A DNA stretch of 64,000 nt from Roseithermus sacchariphilus (GTDB lineage: Bacteria > Bacteroidota > Rhodothermia > Rhodothermales > MEBIC09517): the NCBI GenBank assembly GCA_003285105.1, contig CP030158.1, positions 3,144,664 through 3,208,663 of the forward strand. Direction: 5' to 3'. Below, in pieces: positions 26,582 through 33,934 of the stretch (position 1 is its first letter; the number at the start of each line of letters is the position of its first letter). The notes beneath the pieces are model-generated. The model was not told where the DNA came from, made no database searches, and was given only the letters and a program-made list of their open reading frames with translations. The position numbers and the translations under genes are program-made.

Positions 26582-29500
26582 TCAGAAGTTCAGCTGGACG
26601 CCCATCTCGAAGTGGCGCGGCGGGCCGTAGAAGTTGATGCGCTGCGCGTCCTCGAACTGCGTCCCCGGGTCCAGCGTGAAGTCCGGGGATCCGGTCGTGG
26701 AAAACACCGAGATCACGTTCGTGCGATCGAGCAGGTTGGTGGCCTCGACGAACGGCCGGAGGGTCAGGCGCCCCAGTTCATAGGTGTAGATCAGGCGCGC
26801 GTCGAGCTGCCCCGTCCAGGGCTGCCGGGCCGAGTTGGGCGGGCCGAGCGGGCGGCCGCGGCTGGAGGTGGGCGTGTAAGGCAGGCCGCTGCCGAACCGG
26901 CCGATCAGGTTGGCCGAGAAGCCCTGATAGCGCCCGTTCACGGTGAAGTTCAGCGTGTGCGGCTGGTCCCAGTCGAGCGGGCGGGACGACTTGGGCGGGA
27001 TCACCCCGAGCACGCTGTTGCTGTACCAGTCGTCGTAGGCGGCGGCGGCATCGTTGGCATTGCCGACGGCCCGGCTGAAGGTGTAGGCGACGGTGAAGCC
27101 CACATACTGCTCCAGGCGCTTCTCGGCGCGGACCTCGAAGCCGCGCGCGTTGGCGTAGTCGAGGTTGTCCAGGATCCAGTAGTAATCGCCGCTCTCACCC
27201 AGGATGCGGTTGTACGAGATGTAATCGTAGATGTCCTTGTAGAACAGCGAGGCCCCCAGCTTGAAGTTGTCCGAGACGAGGAACTCGGCGTCGAACTGGT
27301 AGAAGATCGTCTTCTGCGGGTCGATGTTCGGGTTGCCGATGAACGTCTCGAACCCGAGGTCGAAGCCGAAGGGGATGCCGAGCGAGGTCAGGTCCTGATA
27401 GCCCTGCCCGGGCACCCAGGTGCCCGTCCGGTAGCCCTGATACATCTGGTTGTATTCGGGGTACTGGAGGAACTGACCGTAGTTGAAGGACAGCCGGGCG
27501 CGGTCGGTGATGGGGAAGGCGATGCCCAGGCGGGGGCTGAGCCGCCAGTCCGTCTGCGCCGGTTCGGTGGGGATGGCCTCGTCCGGCGTCGCCGGCCGGC
27601 GCACGTTGGCCCCGGAGCTGTAGCCGACGACGGAGGCGATGTCCGGGTCCAGCACATCCAGGCGCAGCCCGGGGCGGACGACGAGGTTGCCGAACTCGAT
27701 CTTGTCCTCGACGTAGGCGGCCAGCTCGAACGGAGACGCCTCCACGTAGAGCTCATCCTGCGGATCCCAGGCCCGGAAGTCGGGGTCGTCCAGCGGGGTC
27801 GATCCGTCCCAGCGGGTGTTGGGGAAGACGTCGTACTGGAAGAGGTCCATCCGGCGATACTTCAGGCCGAAGCCCAGGAGGTTCCGGGGGTTGAGCTGGG
27901 CCGTCAGGTCGAAGCTGAACTGATAGTCCTTGATCTTCCGTTCGACGTACTGGCGGTCGGTGGGAGGGGCCTGAACGGGGATGGTGCCGCGGTTGAGCCC
28001 GCGGGCTTCCAGTTCCTCGTCGGTCAGGTTCTGCAGGCTTTTGATCTGGTCGATCATCTCCTGTGTCAGCCGCTGGCCGCGGAGGTAGTCCGGCGTGCCG
28101 TCGCCGTCGAGGTCCAGCGTGCGGGAGAGCATCAGCGGCTCGTCCAGGTCGGCCGTCAGCATGAAGGGGTAGTCCAGGTACAGCTCGATGTTGCTGTAGC
28201 CGTAGAAGTCGTAGTTGCTACCGCCGTCGGCGTCGGAGAGCCCTTCGGTGTTGAAGGCCCCGATGGTGAGCGCCCGGTTGAAGGCCCGCCAGAAGCGCTG
28301 CGGGTTGTCCGGGTCCTTCATCTCGTCATAGAGAAAGCGGTAGAACCGGTTGTCGGTGAGCGAGCCGCGCAGCTCGTAGAACACGGTCGGCGTCACCCGG
28401 TGGGTGAGCTGCAGGCTGTAGACGTCGATCTCCCGCTCGAACGTGTTGTTGTACTGCGGCAAGAACTTGTAGCTGTGGTCGTAGCCCCGGTATTCGTTCC
28501 GGGTCAGCTTGTAGCCCAGGCGCGCATCCAGGTCCGGGGTGATCTTGACGCCCAGGTTGGCCGTCACGCGCGTCAGGTCGTCGTAGAGGCCCAGGAAGTG
28601 CGTCATCTGGTAGTTGCGCACGCCCACGCGGCTCATCCGGTCCACGTCCACGCCCGCCTCGCGCAGGGCATCGACGAGCTCCTGCGTGATGACGTCTCCT
28701 TCTTCCAGATCAAAGACGGCCTCGGGCAGGTCGTCCGGTTCGAGGGGGGTGCCGCTGGCATCGACGAAGGTGTTGCTCACGGAGCGGTAGAACTCATAGC
28801 CTACCATGTCCTGCCAGGGAAAGACCGCCGGGCGGACGGGGCCCTGGAACTGGTTCTGATACGTGTCGGTGTCCCGGCGGTCCGCATTGAGGAAGAAGGT
28901 GATACGGTCTTTGAGGATCGGGCCGCTGAGGCTGGCTTCGAAGCGGCGCGTGCCCCAGTCGTTGCTGAACGGGCGTTTGTAGGTGAGGTCACGCAGTTCG
29001 CCCGTGGTCAGGTCGAGCCGGTCGCCCGTGGAGGCGACGGGGCCGCCCTTGCCCAGGCCCTCCAGGGTGTAGCCGTCCGTGCCGATACGCACCGAGCCGT
29101 GCCAGTCGTTGCTGCCGGCCGGCGTGTTGACGACGACGATCCCGCTCATGGCCTCGCCGTACTTGGCGCTGAAGCCACCCGTCATCACCTGCAACTCGTC
29201 GATGGATTGCCGGGCCACGTCGAAGCCGGCCCCCGTGCCGGAGAAGGGATCCTCCACGAGGACGCCGTCGACGATGTAGGCGATCTCGTTGCTCCGTCCG
29301 CCGCGGATGTTCGGCTGCCCGCCGGCCCCGTTGTCTACGACGCCGGCCGCCAGCGCGAGCACGTCCGAAAACCCTTCGACGGGCAACTCCTGGATTTCTT
29401 CACCCCGGAAGACGTTGGTCGTGGCGACCTCGTCCTGCTGGATGAGCCGCTGCCCCTGAACGACGACCTCCTCGAGCTCCACACCCGGCGACAGCTGAAA

Positions 29501-29800
29501 GTCCACCAGCGTGGTGAAGTCGCTGCTGACGGTCACCTCGCGCACGACCTGCGTGCCATAGCCGACGAACGAGGCGCGCAGCGTGTAGACGCCGGGGTCT
29601 ACGTTGAGGATGACATACTCGCCATTGAGGTCGGTGGCCGTGCCACGCGTCGTGCCGTCGATGACGATGGTGGCACCGGGAAGCGGATCGCCCGTGTCGC
29701 GGTCGGTCACGGTTCCGGCGATTTTGCCGCTTTGCGCCCGGGCCGAAAGGGGTAGCAACAGGGCGCTGCAGATCAGGGAAAGCAGTAGCTGTCTACGCAT
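26582..29800 (-). CDS. TonB-dependent receptor with carboxypeptidase-regulatory-like domain
   Basis: 1072 residues from MRRQLLLSLICSALLLP (signal cleavage near ARAQ). Residues about 25-105 are a carboxypeptidase-regulatory-like beta-sandwich (GTVTDRDTGDPLPGATIVI, then DLNGEYVILNVDPG). The plug spans about 110-235 (ELEEVVVQGQRL, GGQPNIRGGRSNEIAYIVDG, GGFSAKYGEAMSGIV). The rest is the 22-strand barrel ending in HFEMGVQLNF. Such receptors import or display large substrates with TonB energy. There is no SusD partner; instead a T9SS-type secreted protein and a PorV-like protein follow in the same direction. The substrate is unknown. A long spacer with an A/T-rich island precedes it. Confidence 0.93.
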   Translation of the reverse strand: MRRQLLLSLICSALLLPLSARAQSGKIAGTVTDRDTGDPLPGATIVIDGTTRGTATDLNGEYVILNVDPGVYTLRASFVGYGTQVVREVTVSSDFTTLVDFQLSPGVELEEVVVQGQRLIQQDEVATTNVFRGEEIQELPVEGFSDVLALAAGVVDNGAGGQPNIRGGRSNEIAYIVDGVLVEDPFSGTGAGFDVARQSIDELQVMTGGFSAKYGEAMSGIVVVNTPAGSNDWHGSVRIGTDGYTLEGLGKGGPVASTGDRLDLTTGELRDLTYKRPFSNDWGTRRFEASLSGPILKDRITFFLNADRRDTDTYQNQFQGPVRPAVFPWQDMVGYEFYRSVSNTFVDASGTPLEPDDLPEAVFDLEEGDVITQELVDALREAGVDVDRMSRVGVRNYQMTHFLGLYDDLTRVTANLGVKITPDLDARLGYKLTRNEYRGYDHSYKFLPQYNNTFEREIDVYSLQLTHRVTPTVFYELRGSLTDNRFYRFLYDEMKDPDNPQRFWRAFNRALTIGAFNTEGLSDADGGSNYDFYGYSNIELYLDYPFMLTADLDEPLMLSRTLDLDGDGTPDYLRGQRLTQEMIDQIKSLQNLTDEELEARGLNRGTIPVQAPPTDRQYVERKIKDYQFSFDLTAQLNPRNLLGFGLKYRRMDLFQYDVFPNTRWDGSTPLDDPDFRAWDPQDELYVEASPFELAAYVEDKIEFGNLVVRPGLRLDVLDPDIASVVGYSSGANVRRPATPDEAIPTEPAQTDWRLSPRLGIAFPITDRARLSFNYGQFLQYPEYNQMYQGYRTGTWVPGQGYQDLTSLGIPFGFDLGFETFIGNPNIDPQKTIFYQFDAEFLVSDNFKLGASLFYKDIYDYISYNRILGESGDYYWILDNLDYANARGFEVRAEKRLEQYVGFTVAYTFSRAVGNANDAAAAYDDWYSNSVLGVIPPKSSRPLDWDQPHTLNFTVNGRYQGFSANLIGRFGSGLPYTPTSSRGRPLGPPNSARQPWTGQLDARLIYTYELGRLTLRPFVEATNLLDRTNVISVFSTTGSPDFTLDPGTQFEDAQRINFYGPPRHFEMGVQLNF

Positions 29801-30481
29801 GGGGGCCTCTCCTGAGTGGATACGGGGATTGGGGATAAGGCATCGGGCAGGACGCGCTGCCGGGGGGACGCGAACGACGCGGTTCAGACCCTCGGATGCC
29901 GGGGCCGCCTGTGGACGCCGGCACGCCGTGCCGTCTGCCGGGCGGGTGGGGGATAGCCGGTGGGCGGCGGGCTCGCAAGCCGCCGGGTTCGAATGCGGGC
30001 GTGTGTACTCGGGCGGGCGAAGGTGCAAAAGATGAAGGGCACCTGCCGGGTAATCAAGCAGGGACCTGTGAAGCGTTGGGGAAAGTCGTTATGGAAGTTG
30101 AAGCCGGCATGATTGTTAATGATGGAGCTGTACTCGTCAAAATACCTGATTGAATGAGTTAAATGAATGATTCGAGAATGACTTTTAAGGATAAAGCGTG
30201 GGTCCAGGGGTGGGGTGTCATGGCTGAAACATGCTGAAATCCGGCACAGAACGCAAGGGGGAATCCGATCACCATCGAGATGGCGCTTCCGGGATACCTG
30301 GCGTGTCAGGGCGAGAGGGCATGCCCGCTCCCCGAGGGCCGAGGCCCGCGGCCCGGCGCGACGGGTCATGCAAGAGGCGGGGAATTGTCATACCTTGTGC
30401 GTGTCAAGATGGCGTGAAGCGTGGCCGGTGTGTCGTCGTCCGTCGCGTGTTCCGCATTCCCGTTTCCTTTTCTTCTGTCCC
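29801..30481. other. 681-base divergent spacer with an A/T-rich island
   Basis: No gene is supported. The striking part is 30090-30200, which is far more A/T-rich than the surroundings (60 bases at 30121-30180 contain about 22 G+C, roughly 37%) in an otherwise GC-rich region. Minus-strand text there includes CAGGTATTTTGACG and TTTATCCTTAAAAG, plausible promoter material for the receptor. A GC hairpin lies near 29966-29984. Short open frames across the region look random. Confidence 0.5.
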
Positions 30482-32419
30482 ATGGGCGATCAACACGTCA
30501 CGCAACAGCAGGACCGGCAGGCGCTGCGGCGGTTCACCCGGCAACTCATCCAGGACGTGCGAGCGCTGGAATACATGCTGCACGAAGGGGTCTTCGAGAC
30601 CGGCATCACACGCATCGGGGCCGAGCAGGAGATGGCGCTGATCGACGACTACTGGCAGCCCGCGCCCGTTGCCGAGCAGGTGCTGGAACAGAACACGGAC
30701 CCCCTCCTCGTCAGCGAACTGACGCGTTTCAACCTGGAGTTCAACCTACCGCCCCGGCGCTTCGAAGGGGATTGCTTCGGGCAGATCGAGCGGGAACTGA
30801 ACGAGATGCTGCACTACGTACGCTCGCTGGTGCAGCCGCACGGGGCGCGGGTGGCTCTGGCCGGCATCCTGCCCACGATCCACCTCTCGGACATGGTGCT
30901 GGACAACATGATGCCGCTGCCCCGGTATCACGCCCTCAACGAGGCGCTGATGCGGTTGCGGGGCGGCCCGGCCCAGTACCAGATCCGGGGCGTCGACGAG
31001 CTGTTCCTCAAGCACGACTCCATCATGCTGGAGGGGTGCAACACGAGCTTCCAGACGCACCTGCAGGTGGCCCCGGACGACTTCCCGCGCCTTTACAACA
31101 TCGCGCAGGTGGTGGCCGGTCCCTGTCTCGCGGCGGCCACCAACTCCCCGGTGCTCTTCGGCAAGCGGCTCTGGCGAGAGACGCGGATCGCCCTGTTCGA
31201 GCAGGCCGTGGACACCCGCAGCAGCAACCTCTACCTCCGCGAGATGTCCCCGCGCGTGCATTTCGGGACGGACTGGGTGCGGGAGTCGGTGATGGAGCTG
31301 TTCAAAGAGGACATCGCCCGGTTCCGGGTCATCCTGGCCACCGAGGACATGGAGGACCCCTTCGCCCTGTTGCAGCGCGGGGAGATCCCCCGCCTCCGGG
31401 CGCTGATGTTGCACAACGGGACGGTCTATCGCTGGAACCGGGCGTGCTATGGCCTCACCGACGGCAAGCCGCACCTGCGCATCGAGAACCGCATCCTGCC
31501 GGCCGGCCCCACCACGGCCGATGAGGTCGCCAACGCGGCCTTCTGGTTCGGGCTGGTGCAGGGCCTCGCAGCCCGTTACGACGACATCACGGAGGTCATG
31601 GACTTCGACGATGCCAAGGGCAACTTCGTCGCCGCCGCCAGCGTGGGCCTCGACGCGCAGATGACCTGGCTCGGCGGCCACCGGGCGCCCGCTCCGGAGC
31701 TCATCTGCGACGTGCTCGTGCCGCTGGCCGAGGAGGGGCTACGGCAGGCGAACATCGACGAGGGCGACATCGAACGCTACCTGGGCATCCTCGACGCGCG
31801 CGTCCGTTCGCAGCAAACCGGGGCGCAGTGGATGCTCGAATCGCTGGCGCGGATGCGCGGGCAGGGCACCCGCGCCGACCGGCTCAATGCCGTCACCGCG
31901 CACCTGGTGCGCCATCAGGAACGTGGCGACCCCGTCCACACCTGGCCGCTGGCTACGCTGGACCGCAGTACGTCGGTGCGCAACATGCAGGGCTCTCGCA
32001 TCGAGCACTTCATGACCACGGACCTGTTCACCGTCAACGAGGAAGAGCTGGTCGAGCTGGTGGCCTGCCTGATGGACTGGCGGCGCATCCGGCACGTGCT
32101 CGTCGAGGACGAGCAGCACCGCCTCGTCGGGCTGGTGACACACCGCAGCCTGCTGCGCTACCTCACCGAGTACGGTACGCTCAAGAGCGGCCTCGAACCG
32201 ATCCCGGTGCGGGACATCATGATTCGGAACCCGATCGCCGTGTCGCCGGAAACCCGCACCGCCGAGGCCATCGCCCTCATGCGGGAACGGAAGGTGGGGG
32301 CGCTGCCGGTGGTCCGCGACGGCCAACTCGTCGGCATCGTCACCGAGCGCGACTTCATCCGCATCGCCGGGGAGTTGCTGGACGACAGCATGCAGCCGGC
32401 GTCTGACGAAGCCTCATGA
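30482..32419 (+). CDS. Glutamate-cysteine-ligase-like (GCS2) enzyme fused to tandem CBS domains
   Basis: 645 residues from MGDQHVTQQQ; the frame is open further upstream but family sequence starts after this Met. Residues about 35-480 match the GCS2 carboxylate-amine ligase family: TRIGAEQEMALIDDYW, FNLEFNLPPRRF, NTSFQTHLQVAP, and LHNGTVYRWNRACYG. Members form amide bonds from glutamate using ATP. Residues about 505-640 hold a CBS pair (HFMTTDLFTVNEEELVE; then DIMIRNPIAVSPETRTAEAI with VGIVTERDFIRIA). CBS pairs commonly bind adenosyl ligands and regulate attached enzymes. The fusion suggests allosteric control of ligase activity by an adenine nucleotide or SAM (inference). The substrate is not provable. 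The ferredoxin gene follows in the same direction. Confidence 0.88.
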   Translation: MGDQHVTQQQDRQALRRFTRQLIQDVRALEYMLHEGVFETGITRIGAEQEMALIDDYWQPAPVAEQVLEQNTDPLLVSELTRFNLEFNLPPRRFEGDCFGQIERELNEMLHYVRSLVQPHGARVALAGILPTIHLSDMVLDNMMPLPRYHALNEALMRLRGGPAQYQIRGVDELFLKHDSIMLEGCNTSFQTHLQVAPDDFPRLYNIAQVVAGPCLAAATNSPVLFGKRLWRETRIALFEQAVDTRSSNLYLREMSPRVHFGTDWVRESVMELFKEDIARFRVILATEDMEDPFALLQRGEIPRLRALMLHNGTVYRWNRACYGLTDGKPHLRIENRILPAGPTTADEVANAAFWFGLVQGLAARYDDITEVMDFDDAKGNFVAAASVGLDAQMTWLGGHRAPAPELICDVLVPLAEEGLRQANIDEGDIERYLGILDARVRSQQTGAQWMLESLARMRGQGTRADRLNAVTAHLVRHQERGDPVHTWPLATLDRSTSVRNMQGSRIEHFMTTDLFTVNEEELVELVACLMDWRRIRHVLVEDEQHRLVGLVTHRSLLRYLTEYGTLKSGLEPIPVRDIMIRNPIAVSPETRTAEAIALMRERKVGALPVVRDGQLVGIVTERDFIRIAGELLDDSMQPASDEAS

Positions 32420-32491
32420 GCCGCCGGTCGGTCGCCGGTCGGGGAGCGCCCGCGTACATCCCTTTCGCAGAGTCATCGACGTAGGCCATCC

Positions 32492-32737
32492 ATGGAAACC
32501 CATCCCACCCACACCTTCGGCCCCCTCACCGTCACCATCGACCGCACGCTGTGCATCGGCAGCGGCAACTGCGTCAACCTCGCTCCGGGCGTGTTCCGTC
32601 TGGATGAGCAGAACCTGGTCACGTTCACCGACGCGCCCGAGCCGGACGCGCTGGATACGCTCATCGAGGCGTGTGCGGTATGCCCCGTTGCCGCCCTCAT
32701 CGTGACGGATGAAGACGGGCGGCAGATCGTGCCCTGA
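32492..32737 (+). CDS. Small single-cluster ferredoxin, probably [3Fe-4S]
   Basis: 81 residues. Cluster ligands are in CIGSGNC (C21, C27) and CAVCP (C61, C64). The first motif has Ser24 where a [4Fe-4S] ferredoxin has its second Cys, the pattern of single-cluster [3Fe-4S] ferredoxins often paired with cytochrome P450s. APGVFRLDE and the terminal PVAALIV are family-typical. C61 is an additional Cys three residues before the expected ligand C64 and could be spare or allow a different cluster. No P450 or reductase is nearby. It lies 72 bases after the GCS2-CBS gene and is convergent with the phytase. Confidence 0.88.
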   Translation: METHPTHTFGPLTVTIDRTLCIGSGNCVNLAPGVFRLDEQNLVTFTDAPEPDALDTLIEACAVCPVAALIVTDEDGRQIVP

Positions 32738-32758
32738 GGCGTTCGCCTTCCGGGGACA

Positions 32759-33838
32759 TCAGGGAAGCCGGGCCTCGATGGCGCGCCAGTCGTAGAGGTG
32801 GAAGGTGCGGTCGGTGGACATGGCGGCGACGGCGCCCCGGGGGAAGGTGGGGCCGAGGGGGTGGGCCGTGGCGTCTACGCCGTCCGTATCGCGTGCCATC
32901 CAGGGGATCTCGGCCAGCAGCGGGTGTGTGTGCGGCTGCCCCGGGATGCCCTCGCGGGGGTATACGTGTAACTCGCCCCCCTGCTGATCGGAGACAAGCA
33001 GGTAGCCCGTGGAGTCGGACGTAGCATACAGGGCGATGCCCTCGCGGTCGCCGACGAAGTGGTCCGTGCCGAAGACGGCCAGTTCGGCCTGTCCGCTGTC
33101 CGGGTGGGCATAATACTTTCGGATGCCAAAGCCCTCGTCGGCATAGTACACATACCCCAGCACGGGATCGACCGCGACCGCCTCGATCTCGGTGGAGCCT
33201 TCGAAGGATCCGAAGGCCCGTGCGAAGGAGAGGCCGAGCCGGTTCATCCCCTCGACCTCGTGCAGGCGGTACTGGTAGAGGTAGCCCGAGGGGCGGGGAG
33301 CGGTTTTCCGGCTGACGATCACGAAGGTTTCCCCGGTCCCCGGCGGCTGATACACCGCCACACCCATCACCAGGGCATGGTCGGGCTGGTCGGTAAATAC
33401 GGGCAGGCCGCCCCCGTCCACGGGTGTCATGTCCGGCAGGCGAAAGATCCGCAGCCGCTGCCGCCCGCGTTCGGTCACGATGGCCACGTCGATGGTGTCC
33501 GCGCCGAGGGGGACGCCATAGGCCACGTCGACGTTGTTAGGGCGGTCCAGCGCATCACGGCGCAGCGCCGTCTGCTCGGCGCCCGTCAGGTCGAAGACAT
33601 AGAGGCCGCCGGACGACTCCATTTTGTCGGTGCCGAGCAGAAGGCTCCGGGTCGGGTCTGTCGGATGGATCCAGAAGGCCGGATCGTCGCTGTCGTGCGG
33701 CACCGGGTCGGTGACGACCGTCGGGGCGAGGGGGTGTTCGGGCGGGCGAGAGGCGCAACCGGTCGAGAGGTACAGCGCGCAGAGGCACAGCGCGCAGAGG
33801 CGCAGCACCACAGCGAATGGGATGGTTCGGAGGGACAT
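32759..33838 (-). CDS. Beta-propeller phytase (3-phytase), lipoprotein
   Basis: 359 residues. Lipoprotein signal with lipobox LSTGC (Cys at about 28) is encoded partly by a 15-base tandem repeat. The mature part has beta-propeller phytase motifs: HDSDDPAFWIHPTDP, DRPNNVDVAYGV, STEIEAVAVD, YVYYADEGFGIRKYY and VGDREGIALY, rich in acidic residues that hold the catalytic calcium ions. The enzyme releases phosphate from phytate (myo-inositol hexakisphosphate). It lies 96 bases downstream of a TonB-dependent receptor on the same strand, separated by a strong hairpin, which points to an outer-membrane phytate or inositol-phosphate use locus. It is convergent with the ferredoxin gene. Confidence 0.92.
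   Translation of the reverse strand: MSLRTIPFAVVLRLCALCLCALYLSTGCASRPPEHPLAPTVVTDPVPHDSDDPAFWIHPTDPTRSLLLGTDKMESSGGLYVFDLTGAEQTALRRDALDRPNNVDVAYGVPLGADTIDVAIVTERGRQRLRIFRLPDMTPVDGGGLPVFTDQPDHALVMGVAVYQPPGTGETFVIVSRKTAPRPSGYLYQYRLHEVEGMNRLGLSFARAFGSFEGSTEIEAVAVDPVLGYVYYADEGFGIRKYYAHPDSGQAELAVFGTDHFVGDREGIALYATSDSTGYLLVSDQQGGELHVYPREGIPGQPHTHPLLAEIPWMARDTDGVDATAHPLGPTFPRGAVAAMSTDRTFHLYDWRAIEARLP
33773..33802. repeat. Tandem 15-base repeat in phytase signal peptide
   Basis: ACAGCGCGCAGAGGC is repeated twice in tandem, with a partial third copy (GCAGCACC), inside the phytase signal sequence. It encodes the duplicated LCALC run of the hydrophobic core. Confidence 0.65.
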
Positions 33839-33871
33839 CGGGCGGACTGGTAACGATAGAGGGAAGGACTG

Positions 33872-33914
33872 GAAACGAACGGTGGGGGTGCGGCCACGAC
33901 GACCGCACCCCCAC
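33872..33914 (-). terminator. Strong intercistronic hairpin between TonB receptor and phytase
   Basis: A perfect 12-base stem pairs 33882-33893 with 33903-33914 over a 9-base loop. The minus-strand exit CGTTCGTTTCC is only mildly T-rich. It may be a partial terminator or an mRNA-stabilising stem that sets different levels of receptor and phytase. Confidence 0.55.
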
Positions 33915-33934
33915 GTCGGGCGTCTCGTGTGGAG

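Noticed and set aside
29966-30000. tRNA-like text with GGTTCGAAT
   Set aside because: The flanking bases do not pair into a T-stem and no acceptor, D or anticodon arm can be drawn; it is a chance match beside a GC hairpin.
29884-30369. 161-residue minus-strand open frame in the long spacer
   Set aside because: Composition is mixed and abruptly changes across the A/T-rich island; no signal, domain or sensible start is seen.
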